A stretch of 64,000 nt of DNA from NCBI RefSeq assembly GCF_035582795.1, contig NC_134365.1:222225887-222289886 (forward strand), read 5' to 3'. The stretch's first letter is position 1. Every line of letters starts with the position of its first letter. The notes under the pieces were generated by a model. It was not told the origin of the DNA. It made no database searches and saw only the letters and a list, made by a program, of their open reading frames with translations. Made by a program: the position numbers and the translations under genes. Below, piece after piece: positions 14,001 to 26,000 of this stretch. The DNA comes from Mycteria americana. Taxonomy: Eukaryota > Chordata > Aves > Ciconiiformes > Ciconiidae.

Positions 14001-17000
14001 TGGGTCACAGAGAGCGTGTGTGCGCACACGCGTGTATAAATTATTTTTTTTTTTAAATTTTAAACCAGGACACAACTGTCTTTGGACTGGAAAGTTGTGG
14101 GGCTTTTCTAATGATACTCTACTTATCACTAGCACATCAGCAGTTAGAAAGTTAAGTACAGTAGTTCTCTTCCAATCTGCGGCTAAATTTCTCATCTCTA
14201 CTGCTAGTCCAAGGCAAGAGAAAGAATTCATTTTATGATTTTTCTGAAGGCGATCACATGGCATCACCTTTGTGATGAGCCTGAGGTGACTTCTACGCAC
14301 CTTCAATCGCTTAAGACAACTTGGACTTACACTCCAGGCAGGGTCAGAAAATGTTCAGCCAGTACAAACAACGAGCAGACATCAGAAATTAACTCTGACC
14401 ACTGTCGTCACCTCTACTTCTGCCCAGCTTGCTGACTGTGGCGACAGCACTGAGCTCCCCGAGCCGGTACCAAACCGCAGAGCGTGCCGGAGCGCTGCAA
14501 GCCATTCAACTATTTGTCAGCTCTGCTACCAGAAACTATTTGACAGAACAAAAACCTCCGGAGAATGCCATTCACTGCTCGTACTGTGCAGCTCACAGGC
14601 CAACCAAAAGCAGCACCTGGCCCAGGAGTAATTAGCCTGTGCCACACTAGCCAAATGGCCTTCAGGCTGTAACCAGGTGACCCTTCGGCTCCTGACGGGC
14701 TCCAACCCCAAACCTGGGCTCCGGTGCACTGGTTTTGCTCCAGTCTAACCACTCCTGTTGCTCAGATATGTGCGTCCTGTGAAAGATTCATGCTTACAGC
14801 TTACTTGGTTTCCAGATGCAACAGCGTGCAGACTGCTGAAGCAATGCTCTGGAGCAATGCATATATATGAGCAAGGAAACTGGAAATCATGCTACGGAAT
14901 TTAAGAGCATATTCAAATGGCTGCTTCTTAGCTCGTTAGAATCAGGCAAGAAATGCGATGAAGGTTATCAGATGAGGCAGATATAATTAGACTGGGGGGT
15001 CTGTAAAGATAGAACTTAATGGCAGACGTGGGATGAGCCTTAGCTAGTGGTGTCGGAGTATGCCTACAGTATGCGGAACAGATTTACAAGTCAAAATATG
15101 GCTAAACACAAAAGTTTCACTACTCCCTTCATTGTGCTTTAATGCAGCCAGGTCCCTGGTGTACCTGTTTCCTGTGGACCTTGAAACATTAATAAATTCA
15201 TTAATATTCAAGTTAGTGAGGGAAGAAAAAAAAAAACAAACCCCAAATCTAGATCCTAAATGCTTCCTACAGACCAAAGAATGTAATTTTCAGATGCTAT
15301 ACACACCAAGAATTTGGCAAGTTTTTGAGCCACGCTATGCTGTTTCTCAGAGGTTTGGGAAACAAAGCTAGATGTTTTTCCTATTTTCAGAAACGAAAAC
15401 CTTAGTTAATGGTATGCAAGTCAAAAAAGTTAATTAACCCGGACAAGTTTTTACTAAGTACATTTGAATCTCTAAGACAGGTCTGAATAAATCACACGTA
15501 TTCCCAATATTTTTGACTGCTTAAAACATCAGCTCTGGTCCCCATTAATCTGAACAAGAAGCAAGAAGGAAAACTGAAAGGTGGTACACACAGGCAAGGC
15601 TGTTAGACAGCCATGCGTTCATCTCAAAATGCAAATACTTAAGGAATCTACTTTCGGACAGTAGGATGAACTAGCAGGTTTTAATTGCCAGTGGGCCAGG
15701 AAGAGCGATAAAGCAGCGGCTATACGCTGCTTTGGGATTCTCCAAAGCCAGAATCCACAGAAGAGGTGGCAGCTCACCTCATTTGTCGCTACAGTAGTAT
15801 GTTCTGCTCAAAGAGCAGACCGCGCCGTTACTGGCTTTCTGTTCATACGGCGATCAGGACTCCTACCACTGGGGTCCTGAAACGCACCAGCGCTGGCTGT
15901 ACTGCACGGCATTTCGGTGAACTGCTGCCACCAGACCTTTTGTTCGGGCTCCTCTAACCTGCATGGAGACCTAAAGCAGCAGAGATGGAATGGCTCGTGT
16001 GTTTCTACAGAGGTTGGAACTAGATCACAGACTATTAAAAGCAATTCCCAGTGGACTTAATGTTTTCCTACCACAAAAGTAAATAAAATTGTTCTTTTGC
16101 ACAAGCAATGATAAGTGTGATTTGTTACGTCTCCCGACACTACTAACAGACCCTTGTCCGGAAGGGCTCTAAGTCACCCAAAGCCAAAGGCCAACAAAGA
16201 GAAACGCTGCTAGAATGTCTCCTGGTTTCAAAAGGACTAGACCCACTACAAAAAAAACAAACCACACAGAAGAAAAAAAGTGTTCAACCTATTTGACAGC
16301 ACTGCCTCTTAAGCTGTTTTTCATGCTTTGACTTCAGAGATGCAGAAATAAACCTCTCCTCCTCTGCTTCCCCGTGACACGACACATCACGAACGCTGGC
16401 CATGTGCCAAGCAGCACCTTGGCACATGATCCATGCCTCGGTGAGCTGCAAGCTTAGAGATCGCCTTTCACTGCAGTCACAGATTACTGAAGGGTAGAAC
16501 AGAAAGCCTGCTTATGCACAGCAACAAAACCGCTCAGCAAGTCCTATCCAGCTGCTAGATACCCTCTGCTCAGCCTTCCCGCGCACCCTCGCTGCTGAAG
16601 GCTGACTTTCACAACTAGGCAATTGAGAACCCAGTTTTGGGAAAAAGAAAAATCTGCTCTCTGCACTTGCTTTCTGCTTTATGACAAGTTACTTCATAAA
16701 GCTATAGGTAGTTCACAAACGTTTACCATTAACACCTGGCATAAAGAATATATTCTACCCCATCAATGGCAGGGTGCCTTCCAAATAGGCTGTTTTTTCA
16801 CCCACAACAAAGCAGCTCCTAATTTAGCTTGACAATATCCATACTAATTACATTTGGAAAACGCAAGTGTATCAGCTGCAATTAGACTAACCTTTAAACC
16901 CACATAAAAGGATCTTTTTAAAAATGAAATTAACATTAGAACTTAAGGGGTTACCAATGAACTGGGTAAAGTGCTACCTTCCCTGTGTAAGACAGAGGCA

Positions 17001-20000
17001 TACCACTGAGGATGTTTTACAAAGCTTTAGAAGCAGTCACATCCAACCCAAATACACTTAAAAATCCAGCATATAACCAGCCTTAAAAAAGTATTTTTTA
17101 ATAAAAATAGAGCACATTCTTAAAATATAAAGCATACAGTCTTGCATACTAAATGACGGTCAAGTCAAATCAATGCACAATATCATTCTCAAGGCAGGCA
17201 GCACAAGGCATTATAATTATATAGCATATATTCAGTATTCACAAAAACAAGTTTTCTTCCATAAGTGGTGCAAATATGCCAAACTCGATCTAGACCAGAA
17301 TTTAAACAAGAAACAAGGGTTTAAAGCCTCCCATCCCCACACATCCTCAGTATGAAATGTCAAGTATCTTAGCGAAAAAGAACGTGCAAACACTCATCAA
17401 GAGGTCAGAAGAGCTACCGGCTTTGTGCAAGTTTGTGTAAGGTTTTGCTCTTCGGTTTCCAGGCTACTTGTTACTTCAACAACCCCTCCCTAGGCACCAG
17501 CTATTCTTCAAATTTCATTTTATGAATTCCCTTTTAGTCACTGTCCTCCTTCTACCTGAGATGGAGGTGCTGGCTTGCCGTTTAGGGTCATTTGCTGGGG
17601 CAGCAGATGCCCTGGGGGCGGCACAGGTGTAGTTTTTAACTTCTTTGTGTCCACTTTTGAAGGATGATCTTCCTCTTCCTCATCTGAATCTTGCAAGCCG
17701 TACTTGGAAAAGTGTGCCACCTGCGCAACGAGAAGGGCAAATGTGTCACACCTGGGAAGAAACATTTCAGCCATCCATTTCCAAAAGGCCTGAACAATGA
17801 GCTGGCATAACTGTCCACCTTACACGGCAGCTGAGGCACCTGGAACAAACTCAGCTTTTGTAAAGACCACCAGCATCTGCTGTATGCAGGTCTTAAGCCA
17901 AAGAAGTTTTGATCAGTTTGGTGAGGACAGCGTGCACTACAGCTGAAGGACTCAAGGCAGTTTACAGAAGTTTAGCAACGTTTTTGAATTGTAAGTTCTC
18001 ACGAGATTCTAACTTCAAACTACTTCCAATATTCTTGTAAGTCACTTTGCAGCTAGAACAAAACCGTTACCTTAAATACCCAGGATCCGGTCTCTGGGCG
18101 GTATTCCTTGAATCGAGCGCCCTGCTTCCGAGATACAGACTCCAGTCTACCTTCGTAATTCATCTCTGCCAGTCGTTCAGGGCTTTTTATCAGGCAACGA
18201 GATGTTTTATCCGTAGGCCAGACTCCATCTAAGGTAACTTCAGCTCGTCTGTTAAAGACAGACAAAAGTGTAAGAGACTACAAGGTTTTGAGGCAAAGCT
18301 ATTGAAGTACACATGTAGGAGCTGAGAATTGAACACGTGGGCTCAAACCAGCTTTTAAACCCAATTTCTGGTTCAGAAACTTGCAAGTATCTAGTAACTG
18401 TATAATGCTGCAAGCTGAATTTACCTCTGATTTAGATTTCTTGGTAGCTGCCTGCCAGCACAGTAGATTGTCAATATTATAGATGACATCCTTACTAGCC
18501 AGTCCCCACACAGTACATATTTAAAAGTTACCTATTTAAACCTTCACCAATAGGCGGCTTTCTTTCATCGTCAGGGTAAACAATAACTTCTTTTCTACGG
18601 ATATGTACAATGTCATCCAGATTTAAGTTAGTTAGATTTACTTCCCCTTCAAAGTAAATTGATCCGTAACCTGCAAAACAAGCCAAAATATCAGAATTTG
18701 TCCAGGAAAAATCGCATGCCAGAGAACCTACGTTCCTGCTATACTCCTCCTTTCCCCACCTTACCACCTAGCTTTGTCACGTCTCCAGAACAACTTACAA
18801 GTGACTCCTCCTTCCCAGTGTGAAAATACTGAAGATGTTATCAACTTTTTTATAGCCAATTCTTTTGCATAGAAAGCTTTTTGTTATCACTTGCTTATTC
18901 ATATTGCCAACACAAATACTAAGCGTACCCTCAGCTTTACAGCACGTTTAGAAAAAGTGTTTTAAAAATAGTATAGACCATATGATTTTTTTTTTTGGTC
19001 CTAAATAAAAGCAGTAAAGAATACAGTTTGGGCTGAAGGCTCTTCACTAGAGCTTAGCCAGCTCCAGCGTAGGTAGCAACTAAGATGGAAGCAACGATGA
19101 TTGGTTTCGCATCAATGCTCCAGCAAGTCTGGATTTTACCATCTTTACATTTAAGGACAGCAAGTGTCTTAAAAGCTACAGGCGCTTTTGTTCTTTTCAT
19201 GTTCAAGCTTCTCAAGTCATCCCGTAACACAGATTGTTAGTGCTACCAACCTGAAAGATTCCAAGCCTTTGATGCAGGTTGTTCACCGTGCAAGGGGGCT
19301 GTTCGTAATTATGCTGAGGGCGTGGAACTCAGATTCAGGTTCCACAGCTGAAAATGTCTGGTCCAACTTCAAACAACTAGAAAAGCTCTGTGTGCTTACC
19401 TTTGCGGCCTATGGTGAAGTCTGTCACGATACATTCGTTTCTGTCATTGGTAAATCTAGCTAGCTCCTCCATGGAGGGGATGGTGTAATAGCCAGCTCTT
19501 GTTAGAACAATTCCTACAACAGAAACATCGCTGAGAACTGGGTTGACAGCAGAGTTTCATTTCATTTCTTTTGCAAGCCTGGACAACTGAAGGTCCCAAA
19601 CAAACTGAGAATCAGTGCAACAAAAGCAAAGAGAGAAATCCAAATGCCTTATCTCCACAGCCTTCATAGCAAATTTAAGACAATTGCTATGCCAGGTTCT
19701 TCCAGCCTAAAAACCTGTCAGAGATCAGTAGCAGATGTGCAGGTAAAAGGAAAAATGCAAACAGACACAGCAACGCTTGACAGAACCACGCTCCCAGCTT
19801 TAATAACTTGGGAGCTCAGGCACCTCCTGACCAAGATGCAGCATCTTTTACATTTAACAGCCTCCAACGCTTTTTCATCTATTAATTTCACTAATGATCT
19901 TTAAAATCCACAAAAGCTTTTTGCATCTACAACTTCTTGCCATTAGGGCTTCTGAAGACATTTATTTTGAACACGTCACCTGCTAATTTCATTAGATGCC

Positions 20001-23000
20001 ACATATTACCTGAAAGGACAAACAAATCTTTTCCTCTGCACCTTCTCCACATCACTCATGAGTTTAAAAAACTAACACACACACACACCTCTTCACTAGC
20101 TAAAAAGTCTTAGTTAAGCAAAAAGTACTCAAGACCTCTCATCACGTTTTCACAGGTTTTCAGTTTTACTAAACCCTGAGACCAGAATTGAGTGTGCCGA
20201 AAACACGCTCAGCGTGGGTCTGTAGAGCCACAACCATGTCTATGGTCCATTCCTTTCCTGGCAAACTCTACAATGCAGTTTGCATGTTGGGAACTACCAA
20301 GCATTTAAATAGATTTCTAACTCTAAGATCTTGCTCTTGAATGGTAGACAACTCTGTCTACTGCTGTAGAACAATTACTGATTGGGTACTCCTCTTTCTC
20401 TCTCGCACATCTTACTACTTCAATCTAATATAAAGTTAGGTGATGAAATTTAACTGCTCAGTGACTCAGCAGAAAAAATTTCTGCACTAGGTCAGAGAAT
20501 GAAGAGCAAGATTTGTATTCTGAAGAAAGGAGCAGAGAGAGGAGGGAAAGGAAAAAAGAAAAAGCTGAGGGTCTAAAACAGCAGAAGAGAACTTTAACGA
20601 AGCACGCATGAAGCGCTGTCAGGAGCTACACGCCTACTGCCCACACACGGTCTAACCTGCAGGATGCAGATGGTGGACGGTTTCAGGCTCCTCTTCACGC
20701 TCATCCTGAAGGGAATCATCATGAAATGAGGCATCTTCACTGCTGCCTTCCAGACCATTTCGCAAGGCCGCCCGCATATTCAGAGCCACAATGGTATCGT
20801 CCACACTGTTCTGGTGTTTGTGCACAGTGTTCTCTGGGGTCTGCGGGATGGGCTTGGCAATGGGGTTAGTGTAAAACCTAGTCACTTCGTGATGATCCTC
20901 CTCCTCCTCTCGCTCACCGTCTTGTCTGTGGTTTTCATCGGGAGGTACCGACAAAAAGAACCTGAAGAAATTAAGAATAAAGTTGAATTATTTAGTTTTA
21001 AGGGACTTACATCAACATTAAAAGTCTAGTGCCTTTTCATATAAAAAGCAAACAGGACCACCACATGAACTGCAGAGTCAGCAGACTGAGGGAAGCCATT
21101 GTTCCCCTTCGCCCTGCCCTTGTTAGACAACCTCTGCCATTCTGCATGCAATCTGGGGCTTCCGCTACAAGAAAGATGGCGATAAGACCAGGAGACGGGT
21201 ACCATGATGGTTGGGGGACTAAAGCACATGCCCTATGAGGAGAGCTGGAGTGAAATGGGGTGCTCAGTGCGGAGAAAAGGCTTGCAAGGGGGGGTGTAAT
21301 AGCAGCCTTCCAACACCGAAGACAAAATTCAGGCTCTCCACAGATACGCGTGGCAGAAGGATGAGCAACAACGGTCAAATTAAAACAGGGAAATCAATGA
21401 GGGCGGTCAAGCATTGGAACAGGGACCCAGAGAGGCTGCAGAATCTCTGTCCATGGAGGTGCGAGACACCCAACAGGACAAAGTCCACAACAACCAGGTC
21501 TGAATTCACTGTTGAGACAGCTTGAGGAACAGAGACCTCCCACGGTCACTTCCCGTCTGAAAGATTCAATGATTTGTGAACCAGGCTGTTACAGACTTTT
21601 GTGCCCAGGATACACACTGTTTTAGAAGAACAGCATGATTAAGTCTTGCAGGCACCATGATCAAATCAAACTCGAGAACACTACTGTGACAGTCACTCCA
21701 AAACACCAGCTTCGGAGAGCTGCCTGTTGTGCCTGGCTGCTGGCAACACAGCTAACGAACGCCTCTGCCCCATTATGAACGGCCTAGGCCAGGACTAAGG
21801 TGATTAGAAACAAGGTTCCCCAATCCCATAATCAATTCTTACTTCTAGTAGCTTTAAATAAAATCAAAATGTTGAGCTGGTCAGGAATTTTTCCAGCCTC
21901 TGATTAAAAAAAAAAGTTCATCTGAAATACGGCCACAGATTTTGAGAGGAAGTAGGTATTCAGGCTTGGGGGGGGGGGGGGGAGCCTTAGAGATTCGCCA
22001 TCTTAACATGTAGAAAATACATTACTATTACAAGGTATTTGGATCAGTGGAGCTTCCTTGCAATTCCCACATTACTGAGGAGGACTAAGCAGAAGGAGAG
22101 GTTCTTCTCACCTCAGGGTCAGGTTTATCACCTCCCTCAAGAAATGGCCTAGTTTCTCACTACAGGGAATGAAGAGAGACGTATCCAGAAAGTAAGTCAC
22201 TCCTCTCTGAACTCCTGATTTTGGATGGAATGAATTGGTATGTGACCACCCAGGAAGAACATACAGCTAGTTTAAGAGGAAATGAATCTCACAACAGGTC
22301 AACTCGCTTCCAATGAACAGCTAAGACAACCCTGAAAATAACTACCTATTCTATTAATAATAGAACACAGACAGGCATAACCAGCTTGCATTTCTCGTAA
22401 GTATAAACACCTGCATGATGAATCAACATACCGATCTCCATTCTCTGGATACTCTGATGGAGAAGCCAGGTCTTCATTTTCACGACTGACAGGTGAGAAC
22501 AGATTGCTGCTGTTGAGATTCTTCAAAACCAACTTTTTGATACTCTTCCTAAAAAAAAAAAAAAAAAAAAAAACCAAAAACAAACCAACACCAAAGAGAA
22601 ATTGGGATATATCCACTGCATAAATATATATTTCATGCTTAATTCCTGCATTCCAGGGACCAGGAACCAGCTGTGTAAGACCTGCTCCCACACTCAGGAC
22701 ATATGAAGTCTTCTGTAAGAGCACTGCAGTAGCTGAGATACTAAAACTCCTTTTGGAATTCCATTCAAGGCTTTGGTTTACGAGTAAGTGTAAAAAGCAC
22801 AAATCATTGAAAGCTTCAAAACCCAAGTTCAGTAAACCACAGTATTATCTGTTTGACAAAACAGAGCTTTTCCAGCGGAAGCACAGAACCCTGCACAGAA
22901 AGTCTGGCCCACAGATGCAGGTTCTTCACTACAGGGTCACTTTAGGAGGAAACCAATGGCCAGGCTAGGGTTCACTGCCTGCAACCTGAAGATCACTGAA

Positions 23001-26000
23001 CATCTACGCCAATTACTCAAGAAGCCTAAGTACCCCTTTGTTCCGATCTTTTGTTCATCTGGTGTTCTTCAATAAAACACTGAGTCATTCCATACTCTGC
23101 TCTCTCTCTGGAAAGTGAACAGATGGTTCAGGCTAAATTAAAGACAAACCAAGTTCACAAAAATTACAAACTGTTTTTAAAAACCCTGTGCTTAGAGGGA
23201 CTCTGAATGACTGACACATCTTTCTCCAAAGTTTTTTGTTGTTTGTTTTTAACCAAACTCCAAAGCTTTCCAAACTCCTTTTCAGTTTGATTGCCACCGA
23301 TGCTCTTGAAGACTGAACCCAAAAGCTTCAGTAGGGGAGATCCACAGTATCATTATTAATTTCTCACAGAAACATCCGTGTATCTGAAACAGCACCAGTG
23401 CTAGGCTACGAAAGTGTCAGAAAACTGTCTTCATACTGACTGCATTAGCAAACCTAATGGCACTTGTATTTCAGAAGCAGGAAGCGTTACACTGTACAAG
23501 CTTTCCTTGTAATATTCCTAATCGACTTCATAGGACCTTTGCTCCAATCGCAGGAGGACGTCATTTTACAGCTTATTTGGCCTTAACAGTTTAAGCTGAA
23601 CATTTTTATCTCCTCTACAGAAAACAGCTCTATTCAAGTTTTACAGAAAATTTGTTATTGCTATTCATATTTGAACCAGGTCACAAAACAGTTGTGGAAT
23701 TTAGGACACTATACAGGAGTTTACTGAATCTGATCAGAAGATCCTTGCACCACCTCCGCCCTCCAACATACACAAAAGGAAAACTAACTTTGGCATGAAT
23801 GCACCATTGGACAGGGATGGCTCGTCATCATCAAGACCATCAAAGAGATGAGATTTAGCAGAGCCAGCTGACTGCAAAGCTTTTGGTCGCACTCTGGTCG
23901 CTGGACGCGGAGTCAGTTTGTAGTGGGTGGGTGTCGTTAAGGCCTTCTGAGCTGCTGGGTTCGTTGGTTTCAGCCTCTGAAACAAAAAGATGCAGAACTG
24001 GAATTTTCCTACCGCTTGCTGTAAGGGTTTGTGGACATTGAGAGTGCCTGCTGTCGTTATGGCTGTCCACTCAAGGGCCTCGAGCAAAGTGATAAGTACA
24101 GGGGGAAGTAGTAAACAGAGACACAGAGCTGGCTGACAACAGGTAATGGAAACAATCACAGAATCACACAAAGACCAGAAGTCTCCAGTCGCTCACTGAT
24201 GGGCCGTTAAGAAACTACAGGCACAGCTCTGGAGAGCACCAACCTGGACCTCCTGTCCAGACTGAGTGAATCTGGGGACAGCTACTGAGGCAGACCCGGG
24301 ATGTCAGCACCCCGTGCCTGTGGTGCCAGCAGCCAGAGCGAGGGGAGAGCAGACGAGGGCCTCTGCTCCAGCCCCTGGGATGGGACCGGCGCGCGTCCCA
24401 GGTGTAGCTGCTGCGGGGGGACTAAGGTGAGCGAAGATCTCAGCAACATCCACTGGAACAAGACCACAGCTCACTGGCCCCCGTGCCTGGGTGACAGCTG
24501 CTGGCAGCAAGGGACAGGCACAGCACCTGCATCGTCCCCAAACCTCGTGTGCGTGGGGGCGTGCATGTGTAATTCGCCGGCAAGCTTCAGGCTGGACTAG
24601 CCCACAAGTAGGAGGCCCTGGGTCCTGGCAGGGATACTGGAGAGGCAGAGGGCTCGTGCTGATACCGAGGGACCCGTGAGTACAGGGTGCCCACGAAATG
24701 AGTGTGTGAGTGTGCATCTTTCTGCAGCAAGCATCAAGCTGTACTAGCCTGCTCTGCGGAGCAGGTAAGAGGGCTCAGGATCTGGGCAGGGCTATCGGAT
24801 GGACAGAGGGGCCACACCAACGCTCCACAAATGTGCGGGTGAGTCTAGAGAGTGTGAGCATGTGTGCTTTCACTACAGAACTTCAACCCTTATCAGCCAA
24901 AGAGGAGGAAGGGGACTTGGCTGCGTATGCTTCTGTTTTGTGGGAGTCCTGGTAGCGTTATACGTGGGTGCTGCTGAAGGCAGTGCCTTGTCTGCGGCTG
25001 TGCAGCCAGCTGTGCCCGTGTACTCTGTGCGCCTGCATCTGGGATACACGCTCAGCTCCACAACCGACGGCGCCTGCAAACGGGAAAGTGGCAGCCACGT
25101 CCATCAGCCTGGGAAGGAGACCCCCGGGGTCTCTGGGCACAGCGAGCTGGAGGAAACCCCAGCTCCTGGAATTTGCTGGGGTCAGCAGCTGTTTCTAACA
25201 TCCCTTAACACTTACAAAGTCTGAAAAGTATTTGTTTTGTTGTCTTCTAAAACAAATCAACAGGGCAAGAGACTGCCATAAGCAAAGCTCAAGGTAAACA
25301 CTAAAAATATTCCAAGCGTAGACAATTCCCCATCTTTATTCTCAACTAGCAGCAGCGAGCATAACAAGACCTCCAAAGCCAAGGCTCTGATGCAGTCAAA
25401 AGCAGTAAACGAAGCCACAGTATAAGCAGTTTGTGTCCTGGAGAGCATGAAAAGCCACTGCACCAGTATGAATATACAGATGGCAACGTGTCTTGCTGCT
25501 CACTGCGTACTTAAGTGAAGATAGTGAGCACAAAACAAAGTCATTTCAAATCTTACCCAGAAAGTGAGTTTAATGTTTACGTGCACTTACCTCTTCTTTC
25601 TTCTTTGGGTCTGACATGGGATTTCTGAAGAGTGGAGAATCTCCAAAGGGTGAATAAGTCAAGCTATTGAGATGCTGCTGAAGGACCGCTTGCTGGGCAG
25701 CTGATGCATTTGGGTCTGTCAGTGCTATAAAAAACATCATTTTTTAGTTTTAACAGTTTTACTAATAGAACCAAGGTAGGTAGAAAAGACATCCTTCCAA
25801 TCAGAGGATCTCCTCATAGGAATTCAGATTTCTATACAAACTTCAGCATTCCTTTCCCCACTCTTCAGTCACTACTGCTGCAGCAGTGTGAAGGAAGAAA
25901 TCAGATGCTGTTCCTTCATTACAATTTGCAACCACATTCAATGTGAAAAGCTGAGGGCAGAGAGCGCTACACATCAGTAGAATGAGCCTGGCCTGCCGAA

